The notes: generated by a model from the sequence alone, not told the origin. 13,065 nucleotides of DNA from Candidatus Solibacter sp. (GCA_017883345.1 JADGNT010000047.1:1-13065); one strand, 5' to 3'. Counted from the first letter of the stretch, positions 1 to 7,048 are shown. Made by a program: numbers and translations.

Positions 1-444
1 GGAATTGGGCAGGGTGACCAGATCGGGCGGCGCTTCGTGGCGCAGCCATTCTTTCAGCCAGGCGCTCAGCTTGCGGATCTCCTTGAGCTGGAAGCCATCC
101 TCGCCGCGCAGCATGGAGACCGTCATGCCGCCCAGCAGGTGCGGGTCCACCTCGATGGAGGTTTGCGAGGCCAGCTTCAGCATCCACCGGGCGTCCCATA
201 GACGGTCCAGCAGGCGGTGGGTCTTGCGGAAGAAGGCGGCCTGCTGGTCCAGGCACACGCTGATTCCGTTCATCAATACCACGGGTTCGCTGACGTTCGA
301 TTCATCGGTGCGGGTGGGCGTGTAAAGCGGCAGCAGAATGATGTCGTGGCCCTGCCGTTTGAGCTCCGCCGCCAGCGCGTTGTCGCGCAGGCAACTGCCG
401 CAGTACATTTTGGCCGCGCCGGCGGTGAACGCAAGTATCTTCAT
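1..444 (-). CDS. Glycosyltransferase (GT4-like), N-terminal part, runs off the left edge
   Basis: An open frame of 148 codons starts at the ATG whose complement is at 442-444 and stays open to base 1, so only the N-terminal part is visible. It begins MKILAFTAGAAKMYCGSC, followed by LRDNALAAELKRQGHD and LLPLYTPTRTDE. This is the usual N-terminal Rossmann half of GT-B (group 1, GT4) glycosyltransferases: a first beta strand, a glycine-rich acceptor-side loop, then an amphipathic helix. I recall very similar N-termini, including the CGSCLRDN motif, in acidobacterial glycosyltransferases. Such enzymes transfer a sugar from a nucleotide-sugar donor in the cytoplasm or at the inner membrane; the donor and acceptor cannot be read here because the nucleotide-binding C-terminal half lies outside the window. 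The gene diverges from the receptor gene with about 73 bp between starts. No strong Shine-Dalgarno is seen; a TACAAT-like -10 lies around 467-472 on the minus strand. Family fairly sure, substrate unknown. Confidence 0.8.
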   Translation of the reverse strand, partial: MKILAFTAGAAKMYCGSCLRDNALAAELKRQGHDIILLPLYTPTRTDESNVSEPVVLMNGISVCLDQQAAFFRKTHRLLDRLWDARWMLKLASQTSIEVDPHLLGGMTVSMLRGEDGFQLKEIRKLSAWLKEWLRHEAPPDLVTLPNS

Positions 445-480
445 ACGCTCGTTCGGGGATCGCACCAATTGTAGCAAAAC

Positions 481-510
481 TCGACATGTAGGTCTGAATG
501 TATTTATACT
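481..510 (+). promoter_or_regulatory. Sigma70-like promoter for the receptor gene
   Basis: TCGACA (481-486, 5 of 6 matches to TTGACA) and TATACT (505-510, 5 of 6 to TATAAT) are separated by 18 bp. The expected transcription start, 7-8 bases after the -10, falls at about 517-518, directly on the ATG at 518. The message would then be leaderless or nearly so if that ATG is the real start. Confidence 0.5.
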
Positions 511-517
511 GGAGCGC

Positions 518-3500
518 ATGGCAGGAAACGCATTCGGGATCGCGGTGTTGACAGACGAAAGCGTCTGTCCCACATGCCAACCAATTTGGGCACTGCTGAT
601 CTGCCTGCTCCTTCCCCTGGCGGCGAGTGGCCAGTCGGTCCGCGGCACGGTCACCGATGGCGGGCGGAAAGTGCTCGACGGCGTAGCGGTGCGTCTGGTC
701 CACCAGGAGACCAACCGGCTGCGCAATGCGCTCACCGACCCGCGGGGCGAGTTCACCATCTCGAACCTGGCGCCTGGGGAATACCGGATCGAGGCCGAGC
801 GGGAAGGCTACGCCAGGCAGGCCCGGCAATTCGTGGTGTTGCTGAACCAGGACGTAACCATCGAGATCTCCCTGCTCGCCGGCCTTCGCAAGGATACGGT
901 GCAGGTGACCGCCGTGGCCGATGTGCTGCGCACCGGCTCGTCGGCGCTCGGCGGCGTGGTGGACAACCGGCACATCACCGGCCTGCCATTGGACGGGCGC
1001 AATTTCTTCGAGCTCGGCCTGCTGCTGCCCGGTGTCGCGCCCGCCGCTCCGGGATCGGCGGGGTCGGTCCGCGGCGATTTTGCGGTCAACATCAACGGCG
1101 CCCGGGAGGACGCCAACCACTTCCTGCTCGACGGCGTCTTCAACGGAGACCCCAAGCTGAACGGCATCGCCGTGACGCCGCCGGTGGACGCGGTGCGCGA
1201 GTTCGAGGTGGCCTCCAGCGGCTACGATGCTTCCTTCGGGCGCAACGGCGGCGGGCAGTTCAACGTGGTGCTCAAGAGCGGCGGCAATCAGCTCCACGGC
1301 ACGGCCTACGAGTTCCTGCGCAACCGCGCGGTGGACGCGCGCAATTTCTTCGCTCCCGCGGGGCAGCAGAGCCCGGCGTACCAGCGCAACCAGTTCGGCG
1401 CTTCGGCGGGCGGTCCGCTGCGCCGCAATCGCACCTTCCTCTTCGGCGACTACGAAGGCCGCCGCGTGCGCGAGGGGCTTACACGCATCACCAACGTCCC
1501 CACGGCGCTAGAGCGCGTTGGCGATTTCTCGCGCAGCGGCGTCCTGGCCATCGATCCGTTCACGCAAACGCCGTTCCCCGGCAACGTCGTTCCCAAGGCA
1601 TACCTGAATCCGGTGGGCCTGGCGATTGCCGCGCTGTATCCGCTGCCCAACCGCTCCGTGGCCAATCAGGATTACGTCTCCTCCCCGGCCGAGCGCGATC
1701 GCGACGACCATTTCGACCTCCGCGTGGACCACAACCTTGGCCCTTCCGACGATCTGGCCCTGCGCTACAGCTTTGCCGACCGTGCCTTGTACGAGCCCTT
1801 CACCGGCCCTTCGTTCGCCGCCATTCCGGGCTTCGGCGACAACGTGCCGCGGCGCGCACAGAACGCCATGGCGAGCGAGACGCACATCTTCTCGGCCCGC
1901 CTGCTGAATGAACTTCGCTTCGGATTGGACCGGGTTTCGGCCGGCGTCTTCCAGGAGAACCAGGGGCGCAATCTCAACCGCGACGTCGGGCTGCCGCAGG
2001 TTTCGAACAACCCGCGCGACACCGGCCTCAGCCTGATCGACATCACCGGCTACTCGCCCATCGGCGACGAGTACAACAATCCCCAGCACAGCGCTTCGAC
2101 GGTTTACCAGGTTACCGATACGCTCACGGCGGTGCGCGGACGGCACCTGCTCAAGGCCGGGGTGGATCTGCGCCGGCTTCAGCAGAACGCCTACCGGGAC
2201 GTGATGGCCAACGGCTACCTGAGTTTCCTGGGCATGACCGGCAACGCGCTGGAGGAATTGCTGCTCGGCCTGCCCTCGGTCACCACCGTGGCGCACGTGG
2301 ACAATGCCGAGCATCTGCGCACGCACAGCGCGTACGCCTTCCTCCAGGACACCTGGCGCGTGCGGCCGGACTTGACCATCTCCGCCGGGGTGCGCTACGA
2401 ATACAACGCGCCGCCGGTGGATGCCGCGGACCGCGCCAACGTCTACGACCCAGCCACCCAGTCGCTGATCCGGGTGGGCACCAACGGCATTCCGCGCGGC
2501 GGCTACTCCTCGGATCGCAACAACTTCGCGCCGCGGCTGGGCTTGGCGTGGCGCCCGGGCCAGCAGGGGACCATGGTGCGGGCGGGATACGCCATCGCCT
2601 ACGACCAGTCCGCGCTCGCCACCGGCGAAGGTCTCTACTTCAACGCGCCGTACTACGTGCTCAACCTCTACTACTCGTTGGCCCAGTTTCCGCTCAGCCT
2701 GTCCGATCCGTTTCCCACTCATTACCCGCTGACGCTGCCCTCCACCGCTTTGGCCTTCCAGCGCGACCTGCGCACACCCTACATCCAACAGTGGAGCTTC
2801 CAGGTTCAGCAGGAAGCCGGGCGCAACCAGGTGGTCGAACTGGCGTACGCGGGTTCGAAAGGCAGCAAGCTGATTAGCGCGCGCGATCTCAATCAGCCGC
2901 TGCCCAGCGCGCAGCAACCGAATCCGCGGCCGGTCCCGCAGTTCGACGACATCAACGTCATCGAATCGCGCGGCAATTCGAATTACCAGAGCCTGCAAGC
3001 TGGCTGGCGGCGGACTTTGCGCGCCGGGTTGGCAGCCAATGCCGCATATACCTGGTCGAAATCGATCGACGACGCCTCGGGCTTCTTCAGCACCGCGGGG
3101 GATCCGAATTATCCGCAGGACAGCCGTCACGTCAATTTAGAGCGCGGGCTGTCGGATTTCGATGTCCGGCAGCGCTTCTCCCTGGGCTACGGCTACGACC
3201 TGCCGTTCGGCAAGGGGCGTCTGCGCGGCGGGTGGCAGACGTTCGGCATCTGGACCTTCCAGACCGGCCGGCCGTTTACGGTGGCGCTGCTTGCCGACCT
3301 GGACAACAGCAACACCGGCCGTTCGACGCTCGGCTTCGGGGCCAACGACCGGCCAAATGTTCTGCGCAATCCGGCGCTTTCCCAGCGCAGTCCGGACCGT
3401 TGGTTCGACACCACCGCGTTCGTTGTGCCCCCGTTCGGCAGCTTCGGGAATGCCGGGCGGAATATATTGACGGGTCCGGGGTACCAAAACGTCAATGTGT

Positions 3501-3685
3501 CCGTGATCAAGACCACCGGATTAAGCGAGCGTGCGCGCCTTCAGTTCCGCGCCGAGGCATTCAACCTTCTGAATCGCGTGAATCTCGACCTGCCCGACAT
3601 TTTCCTGGGCTCGCCGACCTTCGGCAAGATCCAATCGGCGCAAAGCCCAAGGCGCATCCAGCTCGGGTTGAAACTCTTGTTCTGA
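518..3685 (+). CDS. TonB-dependent receptor, Oar-like, with N-terminal carboxypeptidase-regulatory domain
   Basis: The product is 1055 residues, an outer-membrane receptor of the large Oar/CarboxypepD-reg type, probably for uptake of carbohydrates or peptides. A hydrophobic signal core (IWALLICLLLPLAASG, about residues 23-38) is followed by a beta-sandwich regulatory domain (about 39-120: RGTVTDGG, NLAPGEYRIEAEREGY), then KDTVQVTA (125-132), a plausible TonB box. The plug (about 130-270) contains LPLDGRNFFELGLLLPG (from 156), NINGARED (from 191) and FNVVLKSGGNQLHG. The remainder is beta-barrel, with YAFLQDTWRVRPDLTISAGV and RIQLGLKLLF at the C-terminus, ending in the terminal Phe typical of BAM-inserted barrels. 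The frame stays open back to 338, but that would overlap the divergent glycosyltransferase gene, so 518 is preferred. The 22 residues before the signal core are unusual: acidic, with two cysteines, and partly encoded by a palindromic repeat (548-573). The true start may therefore be GTG 545 or TTG 548. Substrate not readable. Confidence 0.92.
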   Translation: MAGNAFGIAVLTDESVCPTCQPIWALLICLLLPLAASGQSVRGTVTDGGRKVLDGVAVRLVHQETNRLRNALTDPRGEFTISNLAPGEYRIEAEREGYARQARQFVVLLNQDVTIEISLLAGLRKDTVQVTAVADVLRTGSSALGGVVDNRHITGLPLDGRNFFELGLLLPGVAPAAPGSAGSVRGDFAVNINGAREDANHFLLDGVFNGDPKLNGIAVTPPVDAVREFEVASSGYDASFGRNGGGQFNVVLKSGGNQLHGTAYEFLRNRAVDARNFFAPAGQQSPAYQRNQFGASAGGPLRRNRTFLFGDYEGRRVREGLTRITNVPTALERVGDFSRSGVLAIDPFTQTPFPGNVVPKAYLNPVGLAIAALYPLPNRSVANQDYVSSPAERDRDDHFDLRVDHNLGPSDDLALRYSFADRALYEPFTGPSFAAIPGFGDNVPRRAQNAMASETHIFSARLLNELRFGLDRVSAGVFQENQGRNLNRDVGLPQVSNNPRDTGLSLIDITGYSPIGDEYNNPQHSASTVYQVTDTLTAVRGRHLLKAGVDLRRLQQNAYRDVMANGYLSFLGMTGNALEELLLGLPSVTTVAHVDNAEHLRTHSAYAFLQDTWRVRPDLTISAGVRYEYNAPPVDAADRANVYDPATQSLIRVGTNGIPRGGYSSDRNNFAPRLGLAWRPGQQGTMVRAGYAIAYDQSALATGEGLYFNAPYYVLNLYYSLAQFPLSLSDPFPTHYPLTLPSTALAFQRDLRTPYIQQWSFQVQQEAGRNQVVELAYAGSKGSKLISARDLNQPLPSAQQPNPRPVPQFDDINVIESRGNSNYQSLQAGWRRTLRAGLAANAAYTWSKSIDDASGFFSTAGDPNYPQDSRHVNLERGLSDFDVRQRFSLGYGYDLPFGKGRLRGGWQTFGIWTFQTGRPFTVALLADLDNSNTGRSTLGFGANDRPNVLRNPALSQRSPDRWFDTTAFVVPPFGSFGNAGRNILTGPGYQNVNVSVIKTTGLSERARLQFRAEAFNLLNRVNLDLPDIFLGSPTFGKIQSAQSPRRIQLGLKLLF
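548..573 (+). repeat. 26-bp hairpin repeat (copy 1), inside the receptor signal-peptide region
   Basis: An 8-bp perfect stem, GACAGACG (550-557) with CGTCTGTC (562-569), closes a 4-base AAAG loop. The 26 bases 548-573 are identical, in inverted orientation, to 9360-9385. Read in the receptor frame the repeat encodes LTDESVCPT. A third, looser relative lies at 7049-7080. Confidence 0.85.
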
Positions 3686-3703
3686 CAGTTACAATGAGGC
3701 ATC

Positions 3704-3817
3704 ATGCAACGCGTACTTACAGGTCTGATTCTCTCATTACCGGCCGGCGGGTGTACCGTCGCTGCCGATGCACGGCAGGGCCTCACAGCCTCGGTCGAAT
3801 CAGGTACGAGGAGGTGA
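3704..3817 (+). pseudogene. Short signal-peptide-like ORF, possible gene remnant
   Basis: This 37-codon frame begins 18 bases after the receptor stop. It starts MQRVLTGLILSLPAGG and ends at TGA 3815-3817. The N-terminus has a basic start and a short hydrophobic stretch followed by a cysteine (Cys17), like the beginning of an exported protein, lipoprotein or membrane protein. MQRVLTGLIL also recalls the start of CdsA-type phosphatidate cytidylyltransferases, but nothing after residue 12 supports that. A weak GAGG (3696-3699) stands 4 bases before the ATG. It ends just where the intron-like region begins, so it could be the 5' stub of a gene cut off by that element. It could equally be chance. 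No function can be assigned. Confidence 0.25.
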
Positions 3818-3819
3818 AT

Positions 3820-4470
3820 CTCCCATTGAGAACTGATTTCGCCTTAGAATGATTATTGGCAACGGCTCGAAAGAGGTCCTATTATGCGGTTAAGGCCTTT
3901 TAGGCTTCTCCATACCTTCCTCTCTCCCGGCCCGCGAGGCATTACCCCCGCGTTCGGATATGGCGCTCCTCATCCGAGCGCCAGAGGGACTTCAACCCTC
4001 CCGATCAACGCGCTGCTCAGCGCACACTATGCCGCTGGGCGACTCCCTTTCGCCGTGCGCGTGGGACTTATAGCTCATCGCCTTCTCCCACCGATCCGCC
4101 CCTTACTCGCTGCGAATGGCTCCAGGGTCTCTCGGTTCTCGCGTGCCCAGAGGGCGCCCAGTTTCCATGCATGCCTGGGCTCTACGACTCCGCAGAGCCT
4201 GTGACGCACTTGCGAAAGGTCGCCCGTCACAGTGTTGCCTTCCGGTTCGCCTGACACCGTCGGCGCTTCTGATTTTGGCTATTTCGGAGCTCACAATTTC
4301 GGGATACCTAGCCTACATGTGCCCCTGTCCAACGCTTCAAGTGCGGGGTTGTCCCACCGCCCTCACATGGCTCGGGGTCAGGATGGTTCGCCTCCTTTTC
4401 CGGTATGACTCTTTCATTGACTACTTCACGCCGGTTTATCCCGACGCTATCCAGGCGAAACCGCCTGCCC
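3820..4470 (-). mobile_element. Probable decayed group II intron-type element, 5' leader region without the reverse transcriptase
   Basis: About 650 bp separate the receptor from the phosphatase without a credible protein gene on either strand. On the minus strand, translated fragments match what I remember of the leader that precedes reverse transcriptase/maturase genes in a family of bacterial group II introns. These are NHPDPEPCEGG (near 4350-4400), RENRE (near 4130), and a 28-codon frame from ATG 4078 to TGA 3992 beginning MSYKSHAHGERES. In intact relatives a similar short N-terminus leads directly into the RT; here it stops and no RT motif (such as YADD) follows, nor can I find a domain V. 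The DNA is also full of nested stem-loops, as expected of a folded intron RNA. The ends are not defined: no clear GTGYG 5' end or target duplication was found. The identification rests on recall and could be wrong; another structured RNA or repeat family is possible. Confidence 0.4.
3962..4060 (-). other. Chain of stem-loops, candidate structured RNA segment
   Basis: Three helices follow one another. GGCGCTC 3962-3968 pairs with GAGCGCC 3976-3982 (7 bp, 7-base loop). GAGGG 3984-3988 pairs with CCCTC 3996-4000 (7-base loop). GCGCAC 4020-4025 pairs with GTGCGC 4055-4060 and encloses an inner GGCGA 4038-4042 / TCGCC 4050-4054. Further on, GGCTCT 4178-4183 pairs with AGAGCC 4194-4199, and GTGACG 4201-4206 pairs with CGTCAC 4225-4230 around an inner GCGA/TCGC. 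The strand is assigned from the intron-like reading and is not proven. Confidence 0.45.
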
Positions 4471-4508
4471 CACCACCGCTCCTGCCCACCGGCCGATAGA
4501 ATGGAAGC

Positions 4509-6044
4509 GTGCCCCGCTACGCCGCCATTGATATCGGCAGCAACTCGATCCGCATGGAAGCCGCGGAACTGGTTCCGGGGCTGCCGGCGCGCGTGCTGGC
4601 GTCCGACCGCGAAGTCACGCGCCTGGGTGAGGGCGTGTTCTCTAACGGTGCGGTCAGCGAAGAAGCCCTGAAGGCCACGTGCGCGGTGCTGGTGCGCATG
4701 GCCGGACTCTACCGCAAGCTCGACGTGGTGGGCGTGCGCGTGGTGGCCACCAGCGCGATTCGCGACACGGGCAATCAGCGCGAGTTTCTGGCGCGCGCGG
4801 CCGAAGCGGCGGGCGCGCCGGTGGAAATCATTTCGGGCCGGGAAGAAGCGCGGCTGATTCATCTGGGAGTGGAGAGCATCTGGCCGCAGGGGGACAAGCG
4901 GGTCCTGATTATCGATATCGGCGGCGGCAGCGCGGAGATCATCGCGGCCGACCGCGGGCGCCTGGTGGAAGCGTACTCGAAACCACTCGGCGCGGTCCGG
5001 TTGCGCGAGGCGTTTCTCAAGGACGACCCGCCGGGCGTGCGCCAGATCCACCAGATGCACGAATATATCCAGGCCAAACTGGACGCGCCGCTCCGGCGGC
5101 TGGGACACACAGGGTGGGATCGCGTGATCGCCACCTCGGCGACGGCGAGCGCGGTGGCGGCCGTGGTGGCGCGGGCGCCGCGCTCCAAGCGCGAAGAGAT
5201 CGACCGGCTGCGCATCTCGACGGCGCAAGTGCGCAAGCTCTACCTCAAACTCTCCGGACTGGGCCTGGCGGAGAGGCGCAAGATTACTGGGATCGGTCCG
5301 CGGCGCGCGGAGATCATCGTGCCTGGCATGAGCGTGCTGCTCCAGTTCCTGCAGGAGTTTCACCTGCCGGCGTTTTACTACTCGCGTGCCGGGGTGCGCG
5401 ACGGCATCATCGCAGACCTGGCGGCGCGCAATGTGGGCGCCGAACTCTCCCGGCTGAGCCGCGATCAGCGGAGCGAAGTGGAAGATATGGGACGGCGCTA
5501 CGGCGTCTCGCTGGAGCATGCGCGCAAAGTGGCGGACATTTCCAGCCTGCTCTTCACCGCGCTCCAGCCGCTGCACGGGCTGCCTCCGGGTTGCGGAAAG
5601 CTGCTGGAAGCGGCGGCGTACCTGCACGACGTGGGGCACTTTGTGAGCGCGGTGAGCCATCACAAGCATTCCTACTACGTGGTTTCCAATTCGGACATGG
5701 CCGGCTTCACGGATCGCGAGCGCATCCTGATCGCCGCATTGTGCCGCTATCATCGCAAGTCGCTGCCCAACCCACTGCACAGCTTGTACCTGGCCTTGTC
5801 GCCGGAAGAGCGGAATATGCTGCTGATGATGATCCCGATCCTGCGGCTGGCGGACAACCTGGATCGCAGCCGCGAACAGCGCATACGGGGCGTTGACTGC
5901 CGTCTGCGCGACGGCGGGGCGGTGGTGCTACAGGTGCGTGCGACGGGCGATATCGATCTGGAGCAGTGGGCTGCCGAGCGGGCCAGCGCAGCCTTCCAGC
6001 AGATTTACAACCGCCCGATCTCGGTGGTAAAAGCGAGGGAATGA
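4509..6044 (+). CDS. ppx: Ppx/GppA phosphatase with C-terminal HD domain
   Basis: The product is 511 residues, close to the length of the long exopolyphosphatases. It is expected to hydrolyse terminal phosphate from polyphosphate and/or the 5' phosphate of pppGpp in the cytoplasm. The actin-like ASKHA fold is clear: phosphate-1 loop AAIDIGSNS (5-13), SGREEARLI with the conserved acidic pair (E112, E113), and the phosphate-2 loop IDIGGGSAEI (135-144). From about 320 a helical HD region follows, with LHDVGH (H373, D374), then HHKHSY and a late CRYHRKS. This resembles the HD-like C-terminal part of E. coli Ppx. The start is GTG 4509, since no in-frame ATG lies nearby and the first strand begins at residue 4; the ribosome binding site is poor. 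The TGA stop overlaps the ATG of the following CHAD gene by 4 bp (ATGA at 6041-6044), implying translational coupling. Polyphosphatase versus pppGpp hydrolase cannot be settled from sequence; CHAD linkage favours polyphosphate. Confidence 0.92.
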   Translation: MPRYAAIDIGSNSIRMEAAELVPGLPARVLASDREVTRLGEGVFSNGAVSEEALKATCAVLVRMAGLYRKLDVVGVRVVATSAIRDTGNQREFLARAAEAAGAPVEIISGREEARLIHLGVESIWPQGDKRVLIIDIGGGSAEIIAADRGRLVEAYSKPLGAVRLREAFLKDDPPGVRQIHQMHEYIQAKLDAPLRRLGHTGWDRVIATSATASAVAAVVARAPRSKREEIDRLRISTAQVRKLYLKLSGLGLAERRKITGIGPRRAEIIVPGMSVLLQFLQEFHLPAFYYSRAGVRDGIIADLAARNVGAELSRLSRDQRSEVEDMGRRYGVSLEHARKVADISSLLFTALQPLHGLPPGCGKLLEAAAYLHDVGHFVSAVSHHKHSYYVVSNSDMAGFTDRERILIAALCRYHRKSLPNPLHSLYLALSPEERNMLLMMIPILRLADNLDRSREQRIRGVDCRLRDGGAVVLQVRATGDIDLEQWAAERASAAFQQIYNRPISVVKARE

Positions 6045-6448
6045 ATATGCGGGAGTACGTGCGTGTTCAGACCCGGATCCTGCTGCGGCGCCTGGCATCC
6101 CAGGTGAATCGCACGGCACGCTCTGGCGATGCCGACGCGATCCACGATTTGCGGGTGGCGATCCGGCGGCTGAGCCGCTGCCTGCGGGTGTTTGCGCAGT
6201 TCTACCCCGGGCGCTCGTGGAAGCAGATGCGGCGGCGCCTGGCGGACTTGATGGATGCGTGCGGAAGCGTGCGCGATCGCGACATTGCCATCGAGTTGCT
6301 GGAGAAGGCCGGAGTTCCGGCTGCCTCCGCGCTGGTCCGGCAACTGGACGCAGAGCGGCGCGCGGCGGATGAGGAACTGCGGCGGGAATTGCGGCGCTGG
6401 AAAGATCGCGGCTTCCGGCGCCAGTGTTGGGCGCGGTTGGAGCTATGA
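6041..6448 (+). CDS. CHAD domain protein, N-terminal half (split gene)
   Basis: The product is 135 residues. It starts at ATG 6041 in a 4-bp overlap with the phosphatase stop and ends at TGA 6446-6448. CHAD (conserved histidine alpha-helical domain) proteins bind inorganic polyphosphate along a basic channel formed by two four-helix bundles. This frame carries the first bundle, with IHDLRVAIRRLSRCLRVF (H35, R38, R42, R43), the family's signature helix. It is followed by RRLADLMDACGSVRDRDI, matching the conserved LG-x-RD-x-DV-type stretch, and by a charged helix ending RRQCWARLEL. A complete CHAD domain is about 250-300 residues, so this is only half. The rest lies in the frame beginning at 6450. 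A +1 shift at CTA-TGA (6443-6448) would fuse the two. Whether this is a frameshift mutation, a sequencing error or a real two-gene arrangement is open. Confidence 0.82.
   Translation: MNMREYVRVQTRILLRRLASQVNRTARSGDADAIHDLRVAIRRLSRCLRVFAQFYPGRSWKQMRRRLADLMDACGSVRDRDIAIELLEKAGVPAASALVRQLDAERRAADEELRRELRRWKDRGFRRQCWARLEL
6439..6442 (+). promoter_or_regulatory. Internal Shine-Dalgarno for the second CHAD half
   Basis: GGAG sits 7 bases before ATG 6450, the ideal distance. The upstream frame stops at TGA 6446-6448, one base before that ATG, so terminating ribosomes could restart at once. This site is what makes the second start credible. Confidence 0.5.
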
Positions 6449-6449
6449 A

Positions 6450-6923
6450 ATGGCGCGGGCGCACAGGATGAAATGGGACCAGCGGGCCGGCGCGGCGGCG
6501 AATGCGCGGCGCGAGTTGCCGCGCATGGTGAGCGCCTATTTCTCCGAGGTGCACGATTCTCTGGCGCGAGACGCCCCACTCCGGAAACTGCACCGGCTGC
6601 GGCTGGCCTCGAAGCGGTTGCGCTATACGCTGGAGCTTTTTCGTCCGTGCTATCCGGCAGGGCTGGAAGATCGTCTCGACGCGCTGAAGACGTTGCAGGA
6701 TTGGCTGGGTGAGGTCAATGATGCGGTGGCTTCGGGCAGGCTGCTGCGCCGGGCGCTGAAGCGCCAACCGAAGGTGCGCAAGTTTCTGGAAGAACGGGCG
6801 GCGGAGAAGGCGGCTGGGTTTGCCCGGCATTGGAAGGAAACCTTCGATGCCGCGGGGCAGGAGGCGTGGTGGACGGGTTTTCTGGCGCGGAATGCGCGGA
6901 CGCCCCGGCAATCCAAGGGCTAG
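6450..6923 (+). CDS. CHAD domain protein, C-terminal half (split gene)
   Basis: The product is 157 residues, starting at ATG 6450 with GGAG 7 bases upstream and ending at TAG 6921-6923. It holds the second helical bundle of CHAD: LRKLHRLRLASKRLRYTLEL (H48, R51, K55, R56, R58, Y59). This echoes the N-half signature and is the most conserved CHAD motif. It is followed by LKTLQDWLGEVNDAVA, the second conserved 'LQ-x-LG-x-LND' type segment, and a basic tail. Together with the preceding 135 residues it makes a full-length CHAD domain of about 290 residues. The frame is also open upstream of 6450, but that stretch lies over the first half and reads as cysteine- and glycine-rich shadow. The two products could assemble as a heterodimer, since the native fold is two pseudo-symmetric bundles. 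The module ends here; hairpin repeats follow. Confidence 0.8.
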   Translation: MARAHRMKWDQRAGAAANARRELPRMVSAYFSEVHDSLARDAPLRKLHRLRLASKRLRYTLELFRPCYPAGLEDRLDALKTLQDWLGEVNDAVASGRLLRRALKRQPKVRKFLEERAAEKAAGFARHWKETFDAAGQEAWWTGFLARNARTPRQSKG

Positions 6924-7048
6924 GCTGGAGGGGGTCAATTCGCCAGCGGCCGAGCTGGGTTCGGATGCACAAGGCGGAGCCTTATGCCTGGAGTTTGTAC
7001 ATTTCTTGGAGAACCCGGGCGCGACAGGACACTACTCCTCAGGAACCC

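Noticed and set aside
338..517. A 60-codon upstream extension of the receptor gene beginning at ATG 338
   Set aside because: It would overlap the divergent glycosyltransferase by more than 100 bp and start before the promoter; the extension has no signal-peptide character.
1508..3130. A 540-codon open frame on the minus strand
   Set aside because: It is a shadow of the receptor gene: no domain, no signal, composition dictated by the opposite strand.
3820..4470. IscB-associated HEARO/omega RNA or a ribosomal RNA fragment
   Set aside because: No IscB-type HNH nuclease gene follows on either strand, and I found no stretch matching conserved rRNA segments. The group II intron-like reading fits the translated fragments better, though still unproven.
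4308..5780. A 490-codon open frame on the minus strand
   Set aside because: It is antisense to the Ppx gene and rich in Arg/His/Gln with no motif. Its last part over the intron-like region is discussed there as a leader resemblance, not as a gene.
6439..6449. Programmed +1 frameshift (CTA-TGA after GGAG, like prfB) joining the two CHAD halves
   Set aside because: After slipping, the tRNA for CTA would face TAT and pair badly, and the SD-like GGAG is too close. The same GGAG is ideally spaced for restart at ATG 6450, which explains it better.
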